From the NCBI GenBank assembly GCA_037969195.1, contig JBBKWZ010000129.1, positions 1 to 5,120 of the forward strand: a stretch of DNA of 5,120 nucleotides, given 5' to 3'. Source of the stretch: JAHEJB01 sp037969195 (GTDB lineage Bacteria > Bacteroidota > Rhodothermia > Rhodothermales > Rubricoccaceae). A model generated the notes under the pieces. That model did no database searches. It saw only the letters and a program-made list of their open reading frames with translations, and was not told where the DNA came from. The position numbers were made by a program, and so were the translations under genes. Below, in pieces: positions 1 through 5,087 of the stretch; position 1 is the stretch's first letter, and every line of letters begins with the position of its first letter.

Positions 1-1727
1 TCACCGTGGACGCGACCATCAACCCCGACTTTGGCCAGGTTGACGCGGATCCGGCAGAACTGAACCTCTCAACATTCGAGACTTTCTTCTCGGAGCGCCG
101 ACCTTTCTTTCTTGAAGGCACGCAGATTTTCGATTACACGTACGGAAGTGGAGACGGCGCGCTCCTTTACACGCGGCGAATTGGGGCTTCCGCTCCCATT
201 ATTGGTGCGACGAAGATTTCGGGTCGCCTACCAGGCGGAACCTCGTTCGGGCTCCTGGCCGCCTCCACCGGCGACGATTTCGACCCAACGCGTTGGTATG
301 GTGTAGCGCGTGTCAAGCAGCAGTTCGGGAATCAGGACTACATCGCAGGCGGGATAACCGGATTTTCCCATAACCCGGAATCGGGCGAAGCAGGCTCGCG
401 ATCCCTCGTCGGTGGTGCGGATTGGCGTTACCTAGTTGGCAGCAGTGAAGCCTGGGTTTTTGAAGGGACACTTACTGGTTCGATCCAAACCCAGACTAAC
501 TCAGCGATCGGCGATCCCACGCAACGCGGCTACGCGCTCTACCTCGGATTCGATAAGGTCCGCGGCTTTTTCACCCCCGGGAGTGGCTTTCGGATCTATT
601 CCGATCAGTTCCAGATGAACGACGTAGGTCGGTTCCGCCAGAACAACCTGATCCAAGGCCGACTCGGAAGCAATCTCCTCTGGAACAGCGGGAACCCCAT
701 CGGTCCGTTCCGGAGGATAAATACGGGCGGATTCGTTGATCAGAACTGGAGCTACAACGACGGATTGAACCGCGGGCTCGGTATCAATCTGTTTAACAAC
801 GGGGAATTCAACAGCTTTCAACAGATCAGCCTATCCGCGTGGGCTGATGGAATTGGCGGATACGACGTGCGTGAAACGCGTGGCCTCGGCCCATTCAAGA
901 ACCTTTTTACAACGGGGTTTGGTTTTGACTACAGGACCGATGGACGCCGAAGATTTGTGTTCTCCCCAGAAGTGGACTTCCGCTTCAGCGAAGGAGGTGG
1001 AAACGGCATTTCCCTTGAGGGCGATGTTGAATGGAGTGTGAGCGACCGCGTTCGATTCTCGGTGAACGCAGATGTCGGCTTTGAGGATAACTTTACTGCG
1101 TGGGCCGCCAATGAAGGTTTCGTTCGGAGGACTGATGGCCTCTACATTGGTAGAGCGGCCAACACGCCCGATGCTCTGGGCACAAACGATCTGTTCCGGC
1201 TCGATCTTACCGATGGCGAGATCTCCGCCTTGTTGGATGGTGTCGGTGAATATTCCGGAGGAGCAGGGGTACCGGGCGCAACAGGCTACTACGCCCCTGT
1301 ATTCGGATCGCGTGATACCCGGTCATTCGATATCTCAACGCGTACCAACGTCATCTTTAGTCCGAATCTCTCGCTACAATTTTACGGGCAGCTTTTCACT
1401 GCGCGCGGACATCTCGACGACTTTCAGCTTCTTGCATCCCCAGACGAATTGCGTCCGCTCGACGCCTACCCAAAACGGCGTGATTTCTCGTTTCACTCCC
1501 TCAACGCAAATGTGGTCTTGCGTTGGGAATACCGCCCGGGGTCAACACTTTTCGTTGTCTGGACGCAAGCCCGAAACGAAGGAACAGGCGAGGAGCTTCT
1601 TTTGGATGGAGGACTTGTCCCGCCTTCGCCGTATGACGTGAGCACGGGCAGCCAGGTCTCGGATACGTTCTCCATTTTCCCCCAGAACGCATTCCTGGTC
1701 AAGTTGAGCTACTTGCTCATGCGCTAG
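1..1727 (+). CDS. DUF5916 family outer-membrane beta-barrel protein (5'-truncated by window edge)
   Basis: The reading frame is open from the left edge (the codons before the GTG at 6 are in frame and fit the family), so the true start lies outside the window and that GTG is an internal valine. About 573 residues are visible. Near the left edge, DATINPDFGQV followed by FFSERRPFFLEG (about residues 27-38 counted from the GTG) is the hallmark of DUF5916 proteins. In the family this segment follows an N-terminal CBM9-like carbohydrate-binding domain, here missing. The rest is rich in alternating aromatic/polar beta-strand sequence with many Gly, Asn and Asp turns, and ends FLVKLSYLLMR, a typical barrel-closing strand. 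Predicted location is the outer membrane. The family's substrate and function are not established; some members are labelled hydrolases, but I see no catalytic motif. It ends in TAG and converges on clpS. Confidence 0.9.
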   Translation, partial: TVDATINPDFGQVDADPAELNLSTFETFFSERRPFFLEGTQIFDYTYGSGDGALLYTRRIGASAPIIGATKISGRLPGGTSFGLLAASTGDDFDPTRWYGVARVKQQFGNQDYIAGGITGFSHNPESGEAGSRSLVGGADWRYLVGSSEAWVFEGTLTGSIQTQTNSAIGDPTQRGYALYLGFDKVRGFFTPGSGFRIYSDQFQMNDVGRFRQNNLIQGRLGSNLLWNSGNPIGPFRRINTGGFVDQNWSYNDGLNRGLGINLFNNGEFNSFQQISLSAWADGIGGYDVRETRGLGPFKNLFTTGFGFDYRTDGRRRFVFSPEVDFRFSEGGGNGISLEGDVEWSVSDRVRFSVNADVGFEDNFTAWAANEGFVRRTDGLYIGRAANTPDALGTNDLFRLDLTDGEISALLDGVGEYSGGAGVPGATGYYAPVFGSRDTRSFDISTRTNVIFSPNLSLQFYGQLFTARGHLDDFQLLASPDELRPLDAYPKRRDFSFHSLNANVVLRWEYRPGSTLFVVWTQARNEGTGEELLLDGGLVPPSPYDVSTGSQVSDTFSIFPQNAFLVKLSYLLMR

Positions 1728-1739
1728 GACGGAGGTCCC
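1727..1739. other. Minimal convergent intergenic gap with a small hairpin
   Basis: Only 12 bases separate the stop of the DUF5916 gene from the stop of clpS on the other strand. A short inverted repeat (GGAC at 1727-1730, GTCC at 1735-1738, four-base loop) lies here, but it is weak and has no U-tract on either strand. I see no convincing intrinsic terminator for either gene, so transcripts probably run into each other. Confidence 0.4.
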
Positions 1740-2057
1740 CTAACCCTCGATTTCCGTCACGAGTTGGATCTCTCGAAGTACGCCCTGAACGCGGAAGCAC
1801 TCGAAGAAGTCACCTTGGTACACGAGGTCCTTTCCACTCGTATGCACCGTCCAGGCGTGTTTCTCCGCGCGCTGCTCGCTACACCCCGTCGCCTTCATCA
1901 GCTGGAGAATGACATCCTCAAATGTGTGGACGTCATCGTCGTAGAGGATCACACGCCAAGGCGTCTGCACTGACGTGTCCTCGGTTGTCTCCGTAACAAC
2001 ACCAGGGTCGGCGACTGCCGGCCCGGTATCGGCGAAGGTCAATGCAAAGTCAGACAT
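1740..2057 (-). CDS. clpS: ATP-dependent Clp protease adaptor ClpS
   Basis: ClpS binds proteins bearing destabilising N-terminal residues and delivers them to the N-domain of ClpA or ClpC for degradation by ClpP in the cytoplasm. The 105-residue product has a flexible acidic N-terminus (residues 1-32), then the ClpS core starting PWRVILYDDDVHTFEDV (33-49). The helix with the conserved AWTVHTSGK (69-76, including the pocket histidine H72) and a C-terminal strand ending LVTEIEG follow. The frame stays open upstream to 2168, but the ATG at 2057 gives the family's usual length and falls 29 bases after the purS stop, so I prefer it. The longer version would overlap purS and add an Arg-rich tail unlike ClpS. 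The pocket asparagine of E. coli ClpS (N34) aligns with Asp40. Last gene of the psd-pssA-purS-clpS cluster. Confidence 0.93.
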   Translation of the reverse strand: MSDFALTFADTGPAVADPGVVTETTEDTSVQTPWRVILYDDDVHTFEDVILQLMKATGCSEQRAEKHAWTVHTSGKDLVYQGDFFECFRVQGVLREIQLVTEIEG

Positions 2058-2086
2058 GGCGCCGGAACGCAGTATCGGCGGTTTGG

Positions 2087-2353
2087 CTAAGCGGCGGGAG
2101 TGGTTTCCAATTCGGAGATTTCGACAACGAAGTCTTCCATCACCGAGTTCGCGAGCAACTGTTCGCATGTTTTAGCGGCTACCTGCTCAGCCTCAATCGC
2201 GCTTCCCACGTCAATCAGCATCTCGATGTGTTTTCCCGCGCGTACTTGGGCTACAGAGGCATGGCCCAGATCGTGCAGGGCGTGCTGCATTGCCCTGCCC
2301 TGTGGGTCCAGGATGGAGGGACGAAGTGTAATCGTGACGTTTGCTTTGAACAT
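2087..2353 (-). CDS. purS: Phosphoribosylformylglycinamidine synthase subunit PurS
   Basis: PurS is the small structural subunit that, with PurQ (glutaminase) and small PurL, forms the FGAM synthase complex of de novo purine synthesis. The complex converts FGAR, glutamine and ATP to FGAM in the cytoplasm. The 88-residue product is of normal family length (about 80-90). It shows the expected beta-alpha-beta fold and motifs: a first strand FKANVTITLRPSILDPQG (2-19), the helix MQHALHDLG (22-30), VRAGKHIEMLIDV (37-49), and CEQLLANSVMEDFVVEI (63-79). The ATG at 2353 lies 24 bases after the pssA stop and no strong Shine-Dalgarno is visible. Neither purQ nor purL is adjacent, so the partners must be encoded elsewhere, or in sequence this window does not include. 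Confidence 0.93.
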   Translation of the reverse strand: MFKANVTITLRPSILDPQGRAMQHALHDLGHASVAQVRAGKHIEMLIDVGSAIEAEQVAAKTCEQLLANSVMEDFVVEISELETTPAA

Positions 2354-2377
2354 GGAAAACAGCCCGTTTCCGGCCAG

Positions 2378-3211
2378 TTAGTGGTCGAGCGCGATATCGG
2401 CGTCAGTTTCACTTTCCTTCCCGAGAACCACGCGGACGGCCCACAGAACTGCACCGCCGATTCCAAGCAAAAGATACACGACCGCGCTAATTAGCAGGCC
2501 GGGCCCGTGCAGGAACAACACGAGAAGAAGTGCGACCGTAAAGGCCACGAACCGCCACGGGCGCTTTCGTAGGGAGCTGCGGTTAGGTTGAGGTGGAGCG
2601 GCAAACCGTATGGGCGAGACCATCAGGCCTGCCAAAAGAATCGTCAGCGGTATGAGGATGGAGAGCCGACCATTGTCGAGCCACGAAAACAAGGCGTCAT
2701 CGTGAAAAGTCAGGATGAAGGCCACGATTGTGCCGGCCATTGCAGGAATCGGCAGGCCTACAAAGAAATCAGATTTCTCGACGTGCGGAAGCGTGTTGAA
2801 GCGTGCGAGGCGAACGGCGCCTGTGATAGCCGGTAGCGCAGCGAGGAACGCGCCAAAAGGAAATTCCTTCAACCCAAACTCGTAGAGCAGGAACGATGGA
2901 GCCACGCCAAACGAAACGATGTCGCAGAGTGAGTCGAGTTCGACGCCGAAGGAAGAGTCAACTCTAGCCAGACGGGCTATCATACCATCCAACAGGTCGA
3001 AGAACGCCGCAAAGACAATGAACCAGGCCGCGACTTCTAGATTACCCTGGCTCGCCTGGATGATGGAAAAGAACCCGCTGAGGAGGTTTCCGAGAGTAAA
3101 AAACGACGGAACGACAACTCTCGGGATCGGCGGTGGACGCCGTCCTCGACGCCGTCGACGGTGACGAAGCTCAGGCTGGCTGCTCGTTGGGATAGGATCG
3201 GTCCACTCCAT
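2378..3211 (-). CDS. pssA: CDP-diacylglycerol--serine O-phosphatidyltransferase (phosphatidylserine synthase)
   Basis: This integral membrane enzyme joins serine to CDP-diacylglycerol, releasing CMP and forming phosphatidylserine. It belongs to the CDP-alcohol phosphotransferase family. The diagnostic metal- and nucleotide-binding motif is complete: D72-x2-D75-G76-x2-A79-R80-x8-G89-x3-D93-x3-D97. The PssA-type signatures GAVRLARFN (131-139) and GLPIPAMAG (152-160) follow. Hydrophobic segments occur at about 35-52, 60-72, 98-112, 150-170, 183-200, 219-234 and 238-260. A strongly basic N-terminal stretch (R16-R31, with six Arg/His in a row or nearly so) precedes the first membrane helix, and the C-terminus is acidic. 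At 277 residues the length is normal for this class. The start ATG overlaps the psd stop by one base (TAATG), which suggests translational coupling with the next enzyme of the pathway. Confidence 0.95.
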   Translation of the reverse strand: MEWTDPIPTSSQPELRHRRRRRGRRPPPIPRVVVPSFFTLGNLLSGFFSIIQASQGNLEVAAWFIVFAAFFDLLDGMIARLARVDSSFGVELDSLCDIVSFGVAPSFLLYEFGLKEFPFGAFLAALPAITGAVRLARFNTLPHVEKSDFFVGLPIPAMAGTIVAFILTFHDDALFSWLDNGRLSILIPLTILLAGLMVSPIRFAAPPQPNRSSLRKRPWRFVAFTVALLLVLFLHGPGLLISAVVYLLLGIGGAVLWAVRVVLGKESETDADIALDH

Positions 3212-3906
3212 TACTCAGAATGTACGGCTGCCGCCCCATTCTCTTCAGCCACGACTGCAGCAGACGGCAGGAGACCGATGACGGTGATGCCTGCCTGGAC
3301 GCGCTGCCCAATCTCCACGTCGAACTGGATGTGTGGCGGTACAATAACATCCATGCGAGAACCGAACTTTACGATGCCGAAGCGATCCCCAGCCTTCACG
3401 TGATCTCCAGGCCGAGGGTAATAGATAATGCGTCGGGCAACGGCACCCGCAATCTGTTTGAAAAGAATTGGCGTCCCACTAGGATGCACCAATCCAATCT
3501 CGCTCCGCTCGTTCTTTTCGCTCGCTTTAGGATGCCACGCGACCAGATACTCGCCTGGCACGTAGCGATCATATTCGACAGTGCCGTCGGCCGGAATTCT
3601 GTTTACGTGGACGTTCAGAGGCGAAAGGAATATCGAAAGACGTCGAACGGGTCCTTTGATATAAATAGAATCGGTCTCTTCCACGACTTCCAGAACTTTC
3701 CCGTCAGCCGGCGCCAGAAGAAGCGCTGACGTATCCGAAGGCGAGACTCGAGTCGGATCGCGAAAAAACCAAACAGTGAAGCCTAGTACAAAGACTCCCA
3801 ATGCCGCCAGAAGCAATCCAACGCCTCCCAGTATCAGCCCTACGGCAACAAGGACGGTGGCGACAACGGCAGCAGCTGCAATGAGTGGGAATCCTTCGGG
3901 AGCCAA
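3211..3906 (-). CDS. psd: Phosphatidylserine decarboxylase, short (PSD-A) type proenzyme
   Basis: Psd decarboxylates phosphatidylserine to phosphatidylethanolamine at the cytoplasmic membrane, using a pyruvoyl group made by self-cleavage. Residues 6-48 form one or two membrane helices, followed by WFFRDPTR (46-53). The catalytic parts are visible: APADGK with D68, PLNVHVNR with H100, WHPKASEKNERSE (124-136), and FGSRMDV (181-187). In the last, cleavage between G182 and S183 would give a beta chain of 182 residues and an alpha chain of 49, with S183 becoming pyruvoyl. The 231-residue length suits the short class. The start is TTG at 3906; no in-frame ATG occurs before M185 and no alternative upstream start is seen, so the unusual codon is likely real. 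First gene of the minus-strand cluster, overlapping pssA by one base. Confidence 0.94.
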   Translation of the reverse strand: MAPEGFPLIAAAAVVATVLVAVGLILGGVGLLLAALGVFVLGFTVWFFRDPTRVSPSDTSALLLAPADGKVLEVVEETDSIYIKGPVRRLSIFLSPLNVHVNRIPADGTVEYDRYVPGEYLVAWHPKASEKNERSEIGLVHPSGTPILFKQIAGAVARRIIYYPRPGDHVKAGDRFGIVKFGSRMDVIVPPHIQFDVEIGQRVQAGITVIGLLPSAAVVAEENGAAAVHSE

Positions 3907-3910
3907 TTGG

Positions 3911-3940
3911 ATATTGGGTGATGATGAAACACATTGTCAA
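3911..3940 (-). promoter_or_regulatory. Possible promoter of the psd-pssA-purS-clpS cluster
   Basis: On the minus strand a perfect TTGACA (3940-3935) is followed after 18 bases by CAATAT (3916-3911), a weak match to a -10 box. Transcription would start near 3904-3906, right at the psd TTG, implying a leaderless or nearly leaderless message. It lies just downstream of the terminator at 3999-4033, so a new promoter is needed here. The weak -10, and the fact that Bacteroidota often use a different consensus, keep this tentative. Confidence 0.35.
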
Positions 3941-3998
3941 CGACCACGACCGTGGGGCTCGTTCCCTCTCCCCGCTAAACGCAAAAAAGTCCAGCCAC

Positions 3999-4033
3999 AA
4001 AAAAGAGGAAGCCCACCGAAGTGAACTTCCTCT
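3999..4033 (-). terminator. Intrinsic terminator with UUCG tetraloop, reading toward psd
   Basis: On the minus strand AGAGGAAG (4033-4026), then UU and CAC, pairs with GUG, GG and CUUCCUCU (4016-4004) around a UUCG loop (4020-4017). That is a 13-bp stem including two G-U pairs, closed by the extra-stable C(UUCG)G. A run of five further U residues (4003-3999) follows at once. On the plus strand the stem is followed by ATTGC, so it works only for minus-strand transcripts. No protein gene precedes it on that strand; it marks the 3' end of the structured RNA proposed upstream. Confidence 0.88.
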
Positions 4034-4333
4034 ATTGCAGCTTTGACGCCAGGAAACGTTCCATATCAACTGGCCGCGGCCGGGCGGCCGCGTAGCGTGT
4101 TCGGTCGCCCGAAACCAGAAGACGGTTTCGATTCCGTTCTCAGCAATCCGGCAGATGCCGTCATGCTTGCAGCTGGTTACGCTTTCCAAAACGATGCGTG
4201 CCGAAACACGTACCGATTGTATTGGATCTCGCAGCTTCAGCTTCTGAACTACAACCGGGTTCCCCCAATCGTTGCCCTCCACCGAGGCACTACACAGACC
4301 GTACTTTCATCCTTACAGCACCATCAATGTTCT

Positions 4334-4438
4334 TCCGATGCGGGATCGGTTGAACCAAGATGGCTTGCAAGCTTGCGCTTGCTGGACCCTGACGCTCAAC
4401 GAGCTAAATATCTGCCGAAGCGGATATTATGCATCGGA
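4334..4438 (-). other. Multi-branched RNA domain closed by an 8-bp long-range stem
   Basis: On the minus strand TCCGATGC (4438-4431) is the exact complement of GCATCGGA (4341-4334). Between them lie a hairpin with stem AATATC/GATATT (4428-4423 and 4412-4407) capped by GC-UUCG-GC, a small GCTC/GAGC hairpin, a GGGTC/GATCC pairing with one G-U, and GCAAGC-GCAA-GCTTGC (4382-4367) with a GNRA loop. The overall shape resembles a junction, but it lacks tRNA spacing and a proper T-arm. The 3' strand of the closing stem can instead form a local hairpin (4355-4329). Confidence 0.5.
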
Positions 4439-4469
4439 GCACACGCAGCGTTCATGACACGTCTCTGTC

Positions 4470-4556
4470 GGTTCCGAAGAACCTCCTTCCGAGGAAGAAG
4501 ACACTCCGAAGAGTTTCTACAGAGGAAGCCAATCGCGCCTGTTCCTCCCGAGGGAG
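4470..4556 (-). repeat. Second cluster of UUCG/CUCG-capped hairpins
   Basis: Four short perfect hairpins occur here on the minus strand: CTCC-CTCG-GGAG (4556-4545), ACTC-TTCG-GAGT (4514-4503), CTTC-CTCG-GAAG (4497-4486) and GGTTC-TTCG-GAACC (4483-4470). Their stems differ in sequence yet keep pairing, and the spacing is irregular (42, 17 and 15 nt between loop positions), unlike the regular array next to it. They look like diverged members of the same hairpin series. Confidence 0.6.
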
Positions 4557-4569
4557 ATCATGATCCTGC

Positions 4570-4586
4570 CATGAGGAGACCTCATG
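4570..4586. repeat. Perfect 7-bp inverted repeat
   Basis: CATGAGG (4570-4576) and CCTCATG (4580-4586) flank a three-base loop. It lies between the regular hairpin array and the second hairpin cluster and has no T-tract on either side, so it is more likely part of the RNA fold than a terminator. Confidence 0.55.
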
Positions 4587-4627
4587 CAGCCTGGAAAACT
4601 CAGTCGCGTCAAAGAGCGGTGTCCGCA

Positions 4628-4858
4628 AGAACCGAAGTTCTCTTGGACGATGCCTTCCGAGACCGAAGTCTCTTCCGGCGGTGCCCTTCCGAGCCGAAGC
4701 TCTTTCAGGCGGTGTCTTCCAGAACCGAAGTTCCTTCCGACGGTGCCCTTCCGAACCGAAGCTCTTTCAGGCGGTGTCTTCCAGAACCGAAGTTCCTTCC
4801 GACGGTGCCCTTCCGAACCGAAGCTCTTTCAGACGGTGTCCGCTAGAACCGAAGCTCC
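4628..4858 (-). repeat. Array of eight 31-nt repeats, each a C(UUCG)G hairpin
   Basis: On the plus strand the CGAA loop sequence begins at 4633, 4664, 4695, 4726, 4757, 4788, 4819 and 4850, exactly 31 bases apart each time. Each is flanked by an inverted repeat. Read on the minus strand this gives stems GAAC/GTTC (three copies), GAGC/GCTC, GAGAC/GTCTC, and GAGC/GTTC with a G-U pair (three copies), all capped by UUCG closed by C-G. The spacers on the minus strand carry a conserved purine-rich GGAAG and CACCG(C/T)C element. Positions 4721-4770 and 4783-4832 are identical, so part of the array arose by recent 62-nt duplication. A degenerate partial unit (GCGGTGTCCGC, 4616-4626) precedes the first full copy. 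The 31-nt period is not a multiple of three, which argues against protein repeats. Confidence 0.92.
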
Positions 4859-4871
4859 ATTGGACGGGGCG

Positions 4872-4893
4872 TTGACAACGTTGCCGCTGTCAA
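4872..4893. promoter_or_regulatory. Inverted repeat TTGACA-N10-TGTCAA, possible operator
   Basis: TTGACA (4872-4877) and TGTCAA (4888-4893) form a perfect inverted repeat with a ten-base spacer that itself overlaps the palindrome CAACGTTG (4876-4883). It lies between the putative promoter at 4904-4933 and the start of the hairpin array, so it could bind a dimeric regulator or be the first stem of the RNA. Each half also resembles a -35 box, and I cannot tell which reading applies. Confidence 0.35.
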
Positions 4894-4903
4894 ACGCTGA
4901 AGC

Positions 4904-4933
4904 AATAAACGGGAGACAAAGCCTGGAAGTCAA
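4904..4933 (-). promoter_or_regulatory. Possible promoter of the structured RNA
   Basis: On the minus strand TTGACT (4933-4928) is followed, 18 bases on, by TTTATT (4909-4904), a plausible -35/-10 pair that would start transcription near 4897, just before the hairpin array. The match is moderate and no conservation data are available. Confidence 0.35.
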
Positions 4934-4950
4934 GGCAAGCGATCGATTTG

Positions 4951-4977
4951 TTGTCCACTTATCCACTCGTATCCACA
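4951..4977 (+). promoter_or_regulatory. Cluster of three DnaA-box-like nonamers
   Basis: Three same-orientation matches to the DnaA box TTATCCACA are packed together: TTGTCCACT (4951-4959), TTATCCACT (4959-4967) and GTATCCACA (4969-4977), each one to two mismatches from consensus. They share a TCCAC core, so the minus strand shows GTGGA three times. They may be a DnaA regulatory site or part of an origin, or an operator for another regulator. No AT-rich unwinding region or dnaA/dnaN gene is visible nearby, and the first two boxes overlap by a base, so an origin is far from shown. Confidence 0.3.
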
Positions 4978-5030
4978 GCTAGGTTGAGCAACTCTGCACA
5001 GCGCCAGCCGACCTAACTATCGCCAAACAA
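4978..5030. other. Short stretch without recognised features
   Basis: Between the DnaA-box-like cluster and the terminator hairpin I see no open frame of note, no tRNA and no further repeat. Confidence 0.5.
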
Positions 5031-5060
5031 GAAAGGCCCGTCTTACGGGACGGGCCTTTC
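5031..5060 (-). terminator. Strong hairpin, probable intrinsic terminator
   Basis: GAAAGGCCCGTC (5031-5042) and its exact complement (5049-5060) form a 12-bp stem with a six-base loop. Read on the minus strand the hairpin ends in CCTTTC and continues TTGTTTGG, a U-rich tail. On the plus strand it ends CCTTTCGTAG, a poorer tail. I therefore prefer termination of a minus-strand gene entering from the right edge, though it may act in both directions. Confidence 0.75.
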
Positions 5061-5087
5061 GTAGCGCGACTGAATTGATGCCGGACG

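Larger units (their letters stand above)
3999..4897 (-). ncRNA. Candidate large structured non-coding RNA, family not recognised
   Basis: About 0.9 kb on the minus strand contains no credible protein but many stable hairpins, and ends in an intrinsic terminator. From 5' to 3': eight C(UUCG)G hairpins at exact 31-nt spacing (4858-4628); a 7-bp hairpin (4586-4570); UUCG or CUCG hairpins at 4556-4545, 4514-4503, 4497-4486 and 4483-4470; and an 8-bp long-range stem (4438-4431 with 4341-4334). That stem encloses a UUCG hairpin (4428-4407) and a GCAA-capped 6-bp hairpin (4382-4367). Next come a 6-bp stem 4271-4266/4219-4214, a 7-bp stem 4130-4124/4116-4110, a 6-bp GC stem 4091-4086/4081-4076, and the terminator. 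UUCG and GNRA loops occur in the stable sense only on the minus strand. The 5' end is a guess from a possible promoter. By eye it lacks the conserved elements of tmRNA, RNase P, SRP, 6S, and group I or II introns. Confidence 0.55.

Noticed and set aside
2058..2168. N-terminal extension of clpS to 2168
   Set aside because: The extension would overlap purS by about 80 bases and adds an Arg-rich stretch not typical of ClpS. The ATG at 2057 gives a normal-length protein.
3704..4282. Minus-strand open frame of 192 codons overlapping the start of psd
   Set aside because: It overlaps psd in another frame, runs straight through the terminator at 3999-4033, and its sequence is Arg/Ser/Trp-rich without a known domain. 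It is a shadow frame.
4334..4438. tRNA or tmRNA acceptor-like structure
   Set aside because: The outer 8-bp stem and a GGTTCAA string suggested a tRNA, but the T-arm stem does not pair, there is no D-arm or anticodon arm of correct size, and no CCA-adjacent end. No tmRNA tag sequence ending in an Ala-Leu-Ala-Ala-type peptide was found.
4034..4440. RNase P RNA, SRP RNA, or a group I or II intron
   Set aside because: I looked for the conserved P4 segments of RNase P, the SRP GGAAG-containing tip in its proper context, intron cores, and a group II domain V. Only scattered weak resemblances were seen (e.g. AAGGATGAAAG near 4315), so no assignment is made.
4043..4846. Plus-strand open frame of 267 codons through the hairpin region, read as a repeat protein
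   Set aside because: The repeat period of 31 nt is not a multiple of three, so the same peptide pieces recur in all plus frames, which a selected protein would not do. It lacks a ribosome binding site and any recognisable domain, and it lies over inverted repeats. The openness is explained by composition with few stop codons.
4628..4858. CRISPR array
   Set aside because: Units are contiguous 30-32-nt repeats without unique spacers, and no cas genes are present. The conserved parts are hairpin loops in a tandem repeat.
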